Of a stretch of DNA of 64,000 bases, positions 23,042 through 31,882 are shown one piece after another. The position numbers and the translations under genes were made by a program. The stretch is from an uncultured Olsenella sp. Its GTDB lineage: Bacteria; Actinomycetota; Coriobacteriia; Coriobacteriales; Atopobiaceae. Numbering within the stretch: position 1 is the first letter of the stretch; every line of letters begins with the position of its first letter. The notes below the pieces were generated by a model. That model ran no database searches, had not been told where the DNA came from, and worked only from the letters and a program-made list of their open reading frames with translations. The stretch covers positions 1 through 64,000 of the forward strand of contig CAKUIF010000010.1 of NCBI GenBank assembly GCA_934660915.1, given 5' to 3'.

Positions 23042-25470
23042 TGGCTGAGGGTTACTCTGGTTGGGGCAACCACAACGGGCAGCAGCTACGCGCCCACGTC
23101 GTTGCTTGGTGCGAGTACACCGACGATGACCACTACAACATCATTGTCACGGGCAACACCGAGTGCTGGAACACAAGCACCGACTGGGGTATGCAGTCCC
23201 AGGTCGGCTACGACGCGCGCAACTCCGGCATTCCCGGCACGTCTGCAAACGCGGGCGGCGGAACATTCAGCTTCGATTGGTGCCGGGAACGCCATACGTT
23301 CACGACCCCGAACGCGGGTGCTGAGTACGGCCATTTTGCCGACTACCACAAGGAGACGTTCGGCCCCTTCCAGTGCGACGCCAACACCCACAACGTCACC
23401 GTCTGGTACAAGTGCTGGGCCACCGGCAGCTGGTCCGGCGGGCAGCGTGACGCATACGTGACGCTTGAGGTCCCGCGATTCAGGCAGCACACCCCGCGAC
23501 CGCCAAAGAACCTCGCCGTTGACCGCGCTAGCGACAACAGCCAGAAGCTTGCGTGGCTTGGAGATTACACCGGATTTGAAGGCCACTATACGTGGGCCTA
23601 TGTCCACATCGAGCGCAGGGATGGCAACGGCGCTTGGAAGCAGATAGCCCGCGTCGATTGGAGCGCGACCAACTACACCGACAACACTACCGATGTTGGC
23701 GGCAAGTATTCGTACCGTTTGCGTGCGTCGAACTGGGACAACGCCTATTCAAGCTACACGTCAGAGGTCACCATCTACACGGCCCCGGCAAAGCTCACGT
23801 CGCTTGCAATCGAGAAGTCCGGCGCCTCTACCGTCAAGCTCACCGGCTCCGGCTTGTGGGCTTGGCGCGACGGCGTCAACGCGCAGGTCCAGCGCGAGGG
23901 CGGGGATTGGGCAGATGTCAATGTCGCGGAGACTTCCGTGGGCGTGTGGCAGGATGACGCGGCCCCGGCGGGCACCATCAAGTACCGTATCCGCGCGTGG
24001 CTCGCGAAGGGCGGAAGCACCGACCCGATCAGCGTTCTTTACGGCGATTGGTGCGAGTCCGAAGAGGTTACGACGATCTGTGCGCCGAACGCCCCGTCGG
24101 TCACGACGAACCCGACCAGCCCCGCCACATTCGGGGCCGCGCTCAAGGTTGTCTGGACGCCAGACCACCCGGACGGAACTGAGCAGGCGTCAGCCGTTGT
24201 CAGCATCGAGACGCCGGGCGGAACGACAACCCTCACGACCGTAACGGGCGCGGCGACCAGCCTTGACTACACGCCCGCCGTGTGCGGCACCTACAAGTTC
24301 AAGGTAAAGACCAAGGGCCTTGCCGCCGATTACGGCGCATGGTCTGCGCCCTGCGTCGTTGTCGTGGCCAACGCGCCCGCCGTCCACTTCACCTACCCGT
24401 CGCTGCCCTACGACGGCACGAACGAGCAGGAGCGCTTGCCCATCCATGTCGAGTGGCAGGTAACCGACGAGACGGGCATCACCTCGCAGACAATCGAGGT
24501 AATCGACCCCTCCGACAACGTCATCTACAAGAAGACCCTGGGCACCGACGTTCGCAGCTGCAGCCTGGACACCGAGGTAGGCTTTGCCAACAAGAGCCTT
24601 TACGGAATCGTCGTTACCGTTCGCGGCGGCTCCGGCCTTATCGGAAAGGCTGGCACCACCGTCCACACCGACTGGGCGCAGCCCGTGCCGCCAAACATCA
24701 CCGTCACATTCGACGACGATCTGGCCGCGACCATCGTTGTGGAAGCCAAGTACGACGAAGCCGGGTACAACGTCGCCGACGCTGCGCTCACCGGACCCGT
24801 GGCGGCTGACGCAACCGAGGTCGAGCTTGGCGGAGACGCGGCGGTATCAGACGATGTGCTCAAGCTGCGCGGAATGATTGAGATCGACACCTACGACGTT
24901 GTGCGCGTCGAGCCGGACGGCAACAGGACCACCCTGGGAACAAAGCTCAAGCTCGGCTACAGAATCGTGGACGCGCTGCCGCCCCTGAACGTGCCCTACC
25001 AGTACGAGGTGACGGTTAACACCAAACTGGGCACTTCCGCCATGCACTCGGTAACCGTGACCTGCGACTCGCACGGCATGGAAGCCTTCAACTTCGGCGC
25101 GGCTGCTCAGACCGTCGTGAAGCTCGGGCTTAACGCCGACTGCAAGGAGGACGTTGAGAACACGGGCGAGACGTACTATTTCGCCACAGGGCAGGACACG
25201 CCCTCTCTCCCGACGTTCTACCAGGACGGCACGTTCGATTCCACGCGCAGCCTTTCGTATGTTGTCCACACCCGCGAGGAGTACGAGACCATCAGGCGGC
25301 TTGCACGCAACCGCAAGCTCGGCAACTTCTGGTACCGCGACTTTTGGGGCCACCGCATGTACGCCCACGGCAAGTGGCAGTTCAGCTATGCCGCGCAGAG
25401 CTATTCGCTCTGGGACATTTCCGTCTCGCCCGAAGAGGTCATGTGGAGGGAGCCGTTAAATGGAGAGTAA
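23041..25470 (+). CDS. distal tail protein with fibronectin III-like domains (809 aa)
   Basis: 809 residues, overlapping the tape measure stop as TAATG. The N-terminal about 150 residues form a beta-rich domain. Several FN3-like repeats follow (about 155-240 with PPKNLAVDRASDNSQKLAW, then about 240-440). The C-terminal part (about 720-805) has LSYVVHTREEYETIRRLARN. It probably builds the tail tip or baseplate and contributes to surface binding. No depolymerase motif was recognised. Confidence 0.65.
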   Translation: MAEGYSGWGNHNGQQLRAHVVAWCEYTDDDHYNIIVTGNTECWNTSTDWGMQSQVGYDARNSGIPGTSANAGGGTFSFDWCRERHTFTTPNAGAEYGHFADYHKETFGPFQCDANTHNVTVWYKCWATGSWSGGQRDAYVTLEVPRFRQHTPRPPKNLAVDRASDNSQKLAWLGDYTGFEGHYTWAYVHIERRDGNGAWKQIARVDWSATNYTDNTTDVGGKYSYRLRASNWDNAYSSYTSEVTIYTAPAKLTSLAIEKSGASTVKLTGSGLWAWRDGVNAQVQREGGDWADVNVAETSVGVWQDDAAPAGTIKYRIRAWLAKGGSTDPISVLYGDWCESEEVTTICAPNAPSVTTNPTSPATFGAALKVVWTPDHPDGTEQASAVVSIETPGGTTTLTTVTGAATSLDYTPAVCGTYKFKVKTKGLAADYGAWSAPCVVVVANAPAVHFTYPSLPYDGTNEQERLPIHVEWQVTDETGITSQTIEVIDPSDNVIYKKTLGTDVRSCSLDTEVGFANKSLYGIVVTVRGGSGLIGKAGTTVHTDWAQPVPPNITVTFDDDLAATIVVEAKYDEAGYNVADAALTGPVAADATEVELGGDAAVSDDVLKLRGMIEIDTYDVVRVEPDGNRTTLGTKLKLGYRIVDALPPLNVPYQYEVTVNTKLGTSAMHSVTVTCDSHGMEAFNFGAAAQTVVKLGLNADCKEDVENTGETYYFATGQDTPSLPTFYQDGTFDSTRSLSYVVHTREEYETIRRLARNRKLGNFWYRDFWGHRMYAHGKWQFSYAAQSYSLWDISVSPEEVMWREPLNGE

Positions 25471-26605
25471 GTATTGGTACGAGCCGTTCATATCGGCCAA
25501 GTACCGATTCATGCGCGTGTCTCGCGCGACCGGGCACGAGACGGAGCGCATCACCGTTATTCGCGGAGGGTCCATCACAAGAAACGACGATACGCGCATC
25601 AAGGAATCGGCGGAGTTCGACATGGTTGGGCGCTACTCGTTCGGCCCGGACTTCCTGCGCGTCTACGCTGATTTCGAATGGCTGGACGGAACGACCGAGG
25701 AAGTCTGTCTCGGCACGTTCCTCCCGGTCATCCCCTCGCGCGAGATCTACCCCGGCCACAGCAAGGCCAAAATCAAGCTTTACGGAAGGCTGCAGGAGCT
25801 TCTTGACATGAAGTTCGCGCAGCCCCGCACGGTACCTGCGGGCACGAACGCCGTTGCTTTGGCCAAGCAGGTTTGCGAGGAAGCCGGGCTAGAGGTAATC
25901 GCCGACGTATCGGACTTCACGACCACGCTAACGCGGGCCTACGGCCTAGGCGTTACCTCACAGCCGTCCAAGAGCGACGAGACGCAGACGCTCGGCGATA
26001 CCCTGCTAGACATGGTGAACGACCTGCTTAGCCTTGCTGGTTTCCGCGCTGCCTTCACCGACCCGTGGGGCCGAATCGTCATGCAGAAGTACAAGGACCC
26101 CGCAGAGAAGCCCATCGTATGGGACTTCACGGAGGGGCCGCAGGCCAAGTTCGAGGGCCGAATGTCGGAGGAGCGCGACTACACAAGCGCGGCCAACCAC
26201 GTCGTTGTCATCTACGGCTCCATGGGTTCGGGCGGCGATAAACAGACCATCGTCGGCGAAGCGATAGACGAGGACCCCAAGAGCGACCTTTCCACCGTGT
26301 CTCGCGGACGCGTCATCACGAGGAGCTACAGCTATTCTGAGCTGCCGCCCGGGGAGACTTGGACAGAGCAGCAGCAGTACGCCAACGAACGCGCCAAATC
26401 GCTTCTCATGACCGCGCAGTCGGTAATCGAGCGCGTGAACTTCTCTCACGTCTACGCGCCAACAGCACTCAACGACGTTGTCATGCTCAGGTATCCCAGC
26501 GGCGAGGTGAACGGGCGCTACCAGATCAGGACGCAGACGATAAAGCTTGTCGCCGGATGCCCGGTGTCGTGCGAAGCAAGAATCTTCAGGCGGAGGAATT
26601 CGTAA
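25460..26605 (+). CDS. baseplate/tail hub protein (Gp37/gp44-like)
   Basis: 381 residues, overlapping the previous gene by 11 bases. It begins with RFMRVSRATGHETERITVI and has the tail-hub pattern of a beta domain, an LysM-like segment (AVALAKQVCEEAGLEV, about 131-146) and a long beta-rich body. This fits tail hub proteins such as ReqiPepy6 Gp37-like ones. No peptidase motif is seen. Confidence 0.6.
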   Translation: MESKYWYEPFISAKYRFMRVSRATGHETERITVIRGGSITRNDDTRIKESAEFDMVGRYSFGPDFLRVYADFEWLDGTTEEVCLGTFLPVIPSREIYPGHSKAKIKLYGRLQELLDMKFAQPRTVPAGTNAVALAKQVCEEAGLEVIADVSDFTTTLTRAYGLGVTSQPSKSDETQTLGDTLLDMVNDLLSLAGFRAAFTDPWGRIVMQKYKDPAEKPIVWDFTEGPQAKFEGRMSEERDYTSAANHVVVIYGSMGSGGDKQTIVGEAIDEDPKSDLSTVSRGRVITRSYSYSELPPGETWTEQQQYANERAKSLLMTAQSVIERVNFSHVYAPTALNDVVMLRYPSGEVNGRYQIRTQTIKLVAGCPVSCEARIFRRRNS

Positions 26606-26901
26606 TGCTTACAAGAGACGAGTCGCAGCAGATGCGGAACATGGGCCGTCGCGCCCTTGAGCAGATCGTAGGCTCGGCGACCCAGAGCCAAAACCTAGGA
26701 ATCGTGCGCAACTTCGCCAAGGTTACCGAAGTCAACGGGGACGGGACGCTTAACCTAGACTACGGTTCGAACGGGCACCCTATGCCGATGGAGAACGTAC
26801 GTATGACTACGGCCTGCGTTGACGTTAACGTGGATGATACAGCCGTCGTTGACACGTATGATAAAGTTCCGTTGGTAATCGGTATCGTGGCTAAGGGATA
26901 G
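26605..26901 (+). CDS. tail tip protein (98 aa)
   Basis: I choose the ATG at 26605 (GGAGG eight bases upstream, start overlapping the previous TAA); the longer frame to 26359 is out of context. The N-terminal half is helical (about 1-35) and the C-terminal half resembles an OB-fold beta barrel (AKVTEVNGDGTLNLDYG), like the small baseplate proteins encoded after tail hub genes. It is the last prophage gene seen. Confidence 0.6.
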   Translation: MLTRDESQQMRNMGRRALEQIVGSATQSQNLGIVRNFAKVTEVNGDGTLNLDYGSNGHPMPMENVRMTTACVDVNVDDTAVVDTYDKVPLVIGIVAKG

Positions 26902-27113
26902 GACTAAATAGTTTGAACTACATAGGACTATCTTGGTCCCTATTTGGTCCCAATTCCTCAGACTAGTACGGATTTACATGGACTTAAATTTAAACGAATA
27001 CCAGCTAGACGTACCTATACGGCACTTCACGGGTTAGCACAATAGTTTATGGAGGACTAACCTGTGGGGCCCCGTATACTGCGGGGCCCTTCTTCTTTGG
27101 GGGTTGAACGACC
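26902..27113 (+). other. prophage right end and junction with the chromosome
   Basis: About 210 bases, AT-rich compared with both sides, with TTTGGTCCC-type direct repeats near 26932-26952. A perfect 8-bp stem (27067-27074 against 27082-27089) followed by TTCTTCTTT forms a terminator just before the first host lipoprotein gene. The junction probably lies in 26905-27060. No tRNA or integrase gene is adjacent, and the left end is outside the window, so the attachment core cannot be defined. Confidence 0.5.
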
Positions 27114-27653
27114 ATGAAGAACCTGAACCGTAAGGAATTCCTGATGCTCACGGCGACGACGCTGCTCGCCGTCACGCTTCCCGGCTGTGGAGGAGCGGCC
27201 GGGGCGGGGGACTCCTCTGACGCAGACGAGGTGCGCGCGTCGCTCGACGGGCTCTTATCCGAGCTCAAGGCGGCGCAGGGCGACGCCTACGACACCGCCA
27301 TCGCAAAGATGGAGGAGCTCTGCGGGGACAAACTCGACGAGATGGGCATCACGGCGGACGAGCTCGCCCGCGAGTACCTGCAGAAGTTTGACTATGAGGT
27401 CGAGGACGTCCAGATCACCGGGTCGAGCGCCCAGGCCAAGGTAAAGCTCTCGGCACGCTCGGTCACGCAGGTGATCAAGGACACCGCCGCCAAGGGCGAC
27501 CCCCTGCACTTCAAGCGCGACGACCTTCTCGAGACGCTCAGCTCTGCCCCCGTGCAGGACACTGAGGCCACGGTGTACGTGTCGAAGGCCGCAGACGGCA
27601 GCTGGGACGCCAAAGACGGGCTCACGCTCGCGCTTGTTAAGCTGTGCTTCTAA
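27114..27653 (+). CDS. lipoprotein of unknown function (179 aa)
   Basis: A signal sequence (about 5-24) ends in the lipobox LPGC with C25, so the protein is exported and lipid-anchored to the outer membrane face. The mature part is a charged helical domain with a small beta region (about 95-179). The layout resembles small DUF5105-like lipoproteins of Gram-positive gut bacteria. It is followed by a second lipoprotein gene of the same general build. Confidence 0.7.
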   Translation: MKNLNRKEFLMLTATTLLAVTLPGCGGAAGAGDSSDADEVRASLDGLLSELKAAQGDAYDTAIAKMEELCGDKLDEMGITADELAREYLQKFDYEVEDVQITGSSAQAKVKLSARSVTQVIKDTAAKGDPLHFKRDDLLETLSSAPVQDTEATVYVSKAADGSWDAKDGLTLALVKLCF

Positions 27654-27707
27654 GAGGCCCCGTGCCATCACACCGGCCTGAACCCGCGACCCTGTGAGGT
27701 GTGCCCA

Positions 27708-28253
27708 GTGCAAAAGAGGCTCATAGCACTTCTTTCCGCCGTTCTCGTGGCCTTCTGCGCCGTTTTCGCCGTGGGCTGCGGCGCCGACAGCCCCGACGAG
27801 CCGCGCGCAGCCGTGGAGGCCGTTCTCGCGCGCGTATGGGCGCCGAGCGACGCTTGCGCGCTCATCGACGACGAGGCGGTCTCGAGCATGCAGAAGATCG
27901 GCGTGTCGCCTGACTCCTTCATGGGCACCTTTTTTGACGGCGCCAGCTACGAGGTGGGCGACGTCTTGGTCGACGGGGCGTCCGCCACGGCCCACGTCGT
28001 CGTGAGGGGCCGGTCCATGGGCGACGTCGAGGCCGCCTTGATGGACGCCTACACCGCCAAGGCGCTCGAGGACGGCGGCCACTCCGAGGAGTCGGGGCTC
28101 TACCTCATAGCGGGGTCGCAGCTGCTCGATTGCGTGAGGTCCTCCGCTATCAAGGACCGCTCCTGCGACGTCTCGCTTCGGAAGGAAGACGGCGCCTGGA
28201 GGCTGACCGACGAGGGGTCTGCCGCCTTGACCTCTATTTTGTTGGGTCTCTGA
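27708..28253 (+). CDS. lipoprotein of unknown function, second copy-like (181 aa)
   Basis: I use the GTG at 27708 because GAGGTG lies seven bases upstream; a GTG three codons earlier is possible. A signal sequence ends at the lipobox AVGC (C24). The mature domain has the same helix-then-beta build as the upstream lipoprotein, so the pair may be diverged paralogues. Confidence 0.65.
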   Translation: MQKRLIALLSAVLVAFCAVFAVGCGADSPDEPRAAVEAVLARVWAPSDACALIDDEAVSSMQKIGVSPDSFMGTFFDGASYEVGDVLVDGASATAHVVVRGRSMGDVEAALMDAYTAKALEDGGHSEESGLYLIAGSQLLDCVRSSAIKDRSCDVSLRKEDGAWRLTDEGSAALTSILLGL

Positions 28254-28295
28254 CCTGCGGTTCTTTCAAAATCCCAATTTTTTTGAAATTGTGGG

Positions 28296-28323
28296 TTGCA
28301 TGCTCCGCAGATTCCTGTATAGT
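28296..28323 (+). promoter_or_regulatory. promoter for tRNA-Asn
   Basis: TTGCAT (28296-28301) and TATAGT (28318-28323) are separated by 16 bases and lie about 33 bases before the tRNA. The match to a sigma-70-type promoter is good. Confidence 0.65.
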
Positions 28324-28355
28324 TCTTTCTTGCGCGAAGGCAGCGCAGAACATAT

Positions 28356-28430
28356 TCCCCGGTGGCGCAGTGGTAGCGCAGCTGACTGTTAATCAGCGTG
28401 TCGCAGGTTCGAATCCTGCCCGGGGAGCCA
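28356..28430 (+). tRNA. tRNA-Asn (GTT)
   Basis: A 72-nt cloverleaf plus an encoded CCA. The acceptor stem TCCCCGG pairs with CCGGGGA, the anticodon stem GCTGA/TCAGC encloses CTGTTAA, giving anticodon GTT, and the T arm is GCAGG-TTCGAAT-CCTGC. The tRNA is intact and is not an obvious attachment site, since the prophage ends 1.3 kb away. Confidence 0.97.
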
Positions 28431-28439
28431 GAATTTACG

Positions 28440-28464
28440 ACCCGGTCATTGGCCGGGTTTTTCT
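28440..28464 (+). terminator. terminator after tRNA-Asn
   Basis: ACCCGG pairs with CCGGGT around a short loop, followed by a run of T. It ends the tRNA transcript before the exporter genes. Confidence 0.8.
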
Positions 28465-28613
28465 TTATAGTTTTACTGAGCGTGCGCCCTCCTTGCCACT
28501 CGTCCTTTCCTGCGCCGCCGCCTGGGCGTCTGGCTTTTACGTGGCACCGGCGGCGCTGTGATACGATTTCTCAGTACTCGCGTAACCGTATCCAGCGATT
28601 CCCGGGAGGAATC

Positions 28614-29453
28614 TTGGCAGACACCGCATCCGCTCCTAGCACGAAGGCCCTGAAGCGCGCCCACGTCAAGGGCCGCTACTCGAAGGACCTCTTTATCCTG
28701 CAGCAGCTCGTGGGCAAGGACTTCAAGCTGCGCTACCGCCGCAGCGTCCTGGGCGTCATCTGGAGCGTTCTGAACCCGCTTCTGATGATGATCATCATGA
28801 GCTTCGTCTTCTCGTATTTCCTCGCGAGCGGCGACATTCAGAACTACCCGCTCTACCTCATCGTGGGCAACATCACCTTCATGCTCATGAGCGACGCGAC
28901 CAACGGCGGCCTGAACTCCATCATCGGCGCCGCGTCCTTGCTCAAGAAGGTCAAGATCGACCGTTGGGTCTTCCCGGTCCAGAAGGTCTTCTCGGCTGCC
29001 GTCAACTTCGTCTTCAGCCTCATCGCCGTCGCCATCGTCATGCTGTTCTTCCGAATCGCGCCCACCGTCCACATGCTCTGGATGTTCGTGGCGCTGCTTC
29101 TGCTCATGGTCTTCTGCATCGGCATCAGCATGCTCATCGGCGCGCTCGCGGTCTTCTTCCGCGACATGATCCACCTGTGGAGCGTCCTTCTTACCGCGTG
29201 GACCTACCTCACGCCGATTTTCTGGAGCCTGAAGCTTCTTACCGACAACCCCAAGACCCCCGCGTTTGTCATCGCCGTGGTCAAGCTCAACCCGATGTTC
29301 AACTACATCGAGATCATGCGCAGCGCGATCGTCTATCAGTCCACTCCCTCGCACATGTGCCTGCTGCTTGCCCTCGTCTGGGCCGTGGTCGCCCTCGTGG
29401 CCGGCGTCGTGGTCTTCAAGAAGACCGAGCACAAGTTCATCCTCTATATCTAG
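28614..29453 (+). CDS. polysaccharide ABC exporter permease (Wzm/TagG type)
   Basis: 279 residues of an ABC-2 permease, starting at a TTG with GGGAGGA just upstream; a longer frame has no site. It shows six hydrophobic segments (about 50-70, 78-98, 120-145, 155-180, 186-206, 250-272). The segment FKLRYRRSVLGVIWSVLNPL (about 33-52) is typical of wall-polysaccharide or teichoic acid exporters. It pairs with the ATPase gene downstream to move a lipid-linked glycan across the membrane. Confidence 0.82.
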   Translation: MADTASAPSTKALKRAHVKGRYSKDLFILQQLVGKDFKLRYRRSVLGVIWSVLNPLLMMIIMSFVFSYFLASGDIQNYPLYLIVGNITFMLMSDATNGGLNSIIGAASLLKKVKIDRWVFPVQKVFSAAVNFVFSLIAVAIVMLFFRIAPTVHMLWMFVALLLLMVFCIGISMLIGALAVFFRDMIHLWSVLLTAWTYLTPIFWSLKLLTDNPKTPAFVIAVVKLNPMFNYIEIMRSAIVYQSTPSHMCLLLALVWAVVALVAGVVVFKKTEHKFILYI

Positions 29454-29468
29454 GAAACGAGTCGAACC

Positions 29469-30239
29469 ATGGCATACGTCTCTTTGCCCGCCACTCCCGA
29501 CGAGGAGTACTCCATCGAGGTCGAGGACGTCTCGATGATCTTCAACATGGCCTCCGAGGTGCTCAACAACCTCAAGGAGTACTTCATCAAGGCCATGAGG
29601 CACGAGCTGTTCTTCAAGGAGTTCCGCGCCCTCAACCACATCTCGTTCAAGGTCAAGAAGGGCGAGGTCGTGGGCCTGGTGGGCACGAACGGCTCCGGCA
29701 AGTCGACCATGCTCAAGTGCATCGCCGGCGTGCTCGAGCCCTCCGAGGGCACCATCACCGTCCGCGGCAACATCGCGCCTTTGATCGAGCTCGGCGCCGG
29801 CTTCGACCCTGAGCTCACCGCGCTTGAGAACATCTACCTCAACGGCGCCCTTCTTGGCTACTCGCGCGACTTCATCGACGAGCACCTGCAGGAGATCATC
29901 GACTTCGCCGAGCTCCAGGACTTCATGGAGATGCCGCTCAAGAACTACTCGAGCGGCATGGTCGCCCGCATCGCCTTCGCCATCGCCACCGTTACCGAGC
30001 CCGATCTGCTCATCGTCGACGAGACGCTCTCGGTCGGCGACGTCTTCTTCCAGGAGAAGTGCCTGAACAAGATCCGTTCCTTCATCGACTCCGGAAGGGT
30101 CACGGTTCTCTTCGTGAGCCACTCCATGGACCAGGTCGCCCATATCTGCAGCCGCTGTGTGTGGATCGAGAAGGGCCAGCAGCGCATGGACGGCCCCACG
30201 GCCGAGGTCCTCGAGGCCTACGAGAACCAGTTCAAGTAG
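29469..30239 (+). CDS. polysaccharide ABC exporter ATPase (Wzt/TagH type)
   Basis: 256 residues. Walker A is GLVGTNGSGKST (about 75-86), the signature is NYSSGMVARIAF, and Walker B is DLLIVDE. The N-terminal extension (about 1-45) with VSMIFNMASEVLNNLKEY is typical of TagH/Wzt ATPases. There is no C-terminal carbohydrate-binding extension, so export is probably not chain-length-coupled by this subunit. It forms an operon with the permease. Confidence 0.85.
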   Translation: MAYVSLPATPDEEYSIEVEDVSMIFNMASEVLNNLKEYFIKAMRHELFFKEFRALNHISFKVKKGEVVGLVGTNGSGKSTMLKCIAGVLEPSEGTITVRGNIAPLIELGAGFDPELTALENIYLNGALLGYSRDFIDEHLQEIIDFAELQDFMEMPLKNYSSGMVARIAFAIATVTEPDLLIVDETLSVGDVFFQEKCLNKIRSFIDSGRVTVLFVSHSMDQVAHICSRCVWIEKGQQRMDGPTAEVLEAYENQFK

Positions 30240-30256
30240 GCCCGCCGCCGGCCCTT

Positions 30257-30350
30257 CCGGGTCGTGAAGGCTTCACAACGCCTAACTCCCACACAGCGGA
30301 CGCATTTCAGCTGTTTTCGGCCCAAATGCGTCCGCCGTGTGGGAGTTAGA
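30257..30350 (+). repeat. 94-bp hairpin repeat, copy 1
   Basis: A 26-base near-perfect inverted repeat (30282-30307 against 30324-30349, one G-T pair) is preceded by a small palindrome GTGAAGGCTTCAC (30264-30276). A 94-bp copy with the same layout occurs at 31697-31790 in the same direction. It has no protein. It looks like a non-autonomous palindromic element of REP or MITE type. Confidence 0.85.
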
Positions 30351-30376
30351 CGATTTCGTTCGTCCTTCTTGCCGGG

Positions 30377-31384
30377 TTACGCGGCCTTAGCAGAGGAGAG
30401 CTCGGGATGGTGGATGGCGAACGCCATTTCGGCGAGGTGGACACCGCGCGTCAGGAACTCGTGGGTCCTGCAGGGGCAGTCGTTCTGGCGTCCGAGCTTC
30501 GCGATGTAGCCGTTGATGTAGTCGACCTCGGTCTCGCGGCCCTTGGTGAGGTCCTGATACATCGAGGGGTAGTGCAGCGGGTTCGCCACGCGCGAGAAGT
30601 ACTCGACGTCGTGGAGCTCGTGCTGGCGATCCTGGACGAGCTCGACGCCGGCGCGCTCGCATGCGTCGTAGGCCTCGTCGATGAGCTGCTTGGCCATGTC
30701 GAGGGCACCGGGGTACTCGATGAACTGGCCCATCTGGATCTGGTACATCGTGCAGAGCGTGTTCACGACGGAGTTGAAGATGACCTTCGCCATGCAGGTG
30801 CCCTTGAGGTCGTTGCCGTAGGAAGGGTTGAAGTTCGCGGCCTTGAAGTCGTCGAACATCTGCTGCTCGACGAGGGTCTTCTTGCCGGTCATCGAGACCA
30901 GGCGCATGGCGCCGGCGCCCGGCTTGCCGATGAAGTCGACGTCCGCGGGGCCGTTCATGACCGTCGCGACCATGGCGGTGCCTCCGTAGATGTTCTCGTC
31001 CTTGAAGTACTTCTGGAGCTTCTCGAAGTGGCCCCAGCCGTTCATGGCGCTGAAGACCACCTGGTGGTCCTTGAAGAGTCCCGTCTTCGCGCATCGCTCG
31101 AGCACGTCTGCGAGCTGCATCTGCTTGAGCATGACGATCCAGACGTCGGGGTCGCCCTGGTACTGCTCGGGGGTGTAGACGTTGACGGGGACCACATGAC
31201 GGTTCTTGTGGTCGCGGCTCACCGTGACGCCGCCCTGTGCCCGCACCGCGTCGACGTTGGGCTGCCAACAGTCGACGAAGTCGACCTTCTTGCCCGCGAG
31301 CTCCTGCAAAAGGACGCCGTAGCGGAAGCCCATTGCCCCTGCCCCGAGGACTGCGTAGTGGAGCTCGCAATTCGTGTCTGCCAT
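30377..31384 (-). CDS. ketopantoate reductase family protein (PanE/ApbA type)
   Basis: 335 residues. The Rossmann motif is YAVLGAGAMGFRYG (about 9-22), with the family C-terminal helical domain after about 185 (KGTCMAKVIFNSVVNTLC). The best known reaction is NADPH reduction of ketopantoate for pantothenate/CoA, but relatives reduce other 2-keto acids. I start at the ATG at 31384, ten bases after AAGGAAG, rather than at a longer frame. The gene sits alone, flanked by the two 94-bp repeats, and its leader contains a terminator-like hairpin. Confidence 0.75.
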   Translation of the reverse strand: MADTNCELHYAVLGAGAMGFRYGVLLQELAGKKVDFVDCWQPNVDAVRAQGGVTVSRDHKNRHVVPVNVYTPEQYQGDPDVWIVMLKQMQLADVLERCAKTGLFKDHQVVFSAMNGWGHFEKLQKYFKDENIYGGTAMVATVMNGPADVDFIGKPGAGAMRLVSMTGKKTLVEQQMFDDFKAANFNPSYGNDLKGTCMAKVIFNSVVNTLCTMYQIQMGQFIEYPGALDMAKQLIDEAYDACERAGVELVQDRQHELHDVEYFSRVANPLHYPSMYQDLTKGRETEVDYINGYIAKLGRQNDCPCRTHEFLTRGVHLAEMAFAIHHPELSSAKAA

Positions 31385-31439
31385 GCCTGATGCGCTTCCT
31401 TTCCTGCCGGCATTGCCGGCGCTCGCGCGAAATCGCCGC

Positions 31440-31515
31440 AAAAAAGCGAGGGCCGCCTGGATTGCTCCATAGCGGCCCTCGCTGATCAGCCGCCCGCTAT
31501 CGACGGGCTGGCTGT
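31440..31515 (-). promoter_or_regulatory. leader with terminator hairpin upstream of the reductase gene
   Basis: On the minus strand a hairpin of 9-10 bp (31488-31515) is followed by a perfect 12-bp stem (31473-31484 against 31446-31457) and six T, about 60 bases before the start codon. No other minus-strand gene lies upstream, so it is not a terminator for a preceding gene. A transcription attenuator or riboswitch-like leader is the likely meaning. The ligand is unknown. Confidence 0.55.
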
Positions 31516-31696
31516 GTATGCCAACCCGTTCTAGATAATCAGAATGCTGATAATCGAGGCGGTGAACATCTTGGGTATTCGACCTTTCGCGGTGGGCGGC
31601 GATTTACGTTCGCCCGTTGTGTGGACACGAGCCAGTCTGGACCCGCCGCCGAACGCAGCAAGCCGAAGTAACAGAATCGAAATCCTTGCGGTTTTG

Positions 31697-31790
31697 CCGG
31701 GTCGTGAAGGCTTCACAGCGCCTAACTCCCACACAGTGGACGCATTTCGGCTTTTTCCGGCACAGATGCGTCCGCCGTGTGGGAGTTAGA
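31697..31790 (+). repeat. 94-bp hairpin repeat, copy 2
   Basis: Same length and layout as copy 1 at 30257-30350, with a few substitutions in the loop. The stem arms (31722-31747 against 31764-31789) are nearly complementary. The two copies are 1440 bases apart as direct repeats. Confidence 0.85.
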
Positions 31791-31882
31791 GATTTGTTGC
31801 CGGCGGAATCGTGGCGACCGCCTGGTTTGGGACGCTGGGTTACCATCCTTGGCACTGATTCCGGCATGAATGGGAGATACGC

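Noticed and set aside
28356..28430. tRNA-Asn as the prophage attachment site
   Set aside because: The tRNA is complete, 1.3 kb from the last phage gene, with host lipoprotein genes between, and no duplicated 3' end is seen.
28473..30143. A 556-codon open frame antisense to the ABC exporter genes
   Set aside because: It is the mirror of GC-rich codons of the permease and ATPase, has no ribosome binding site and a low-complexity Asp/Glu/Val/His composition.
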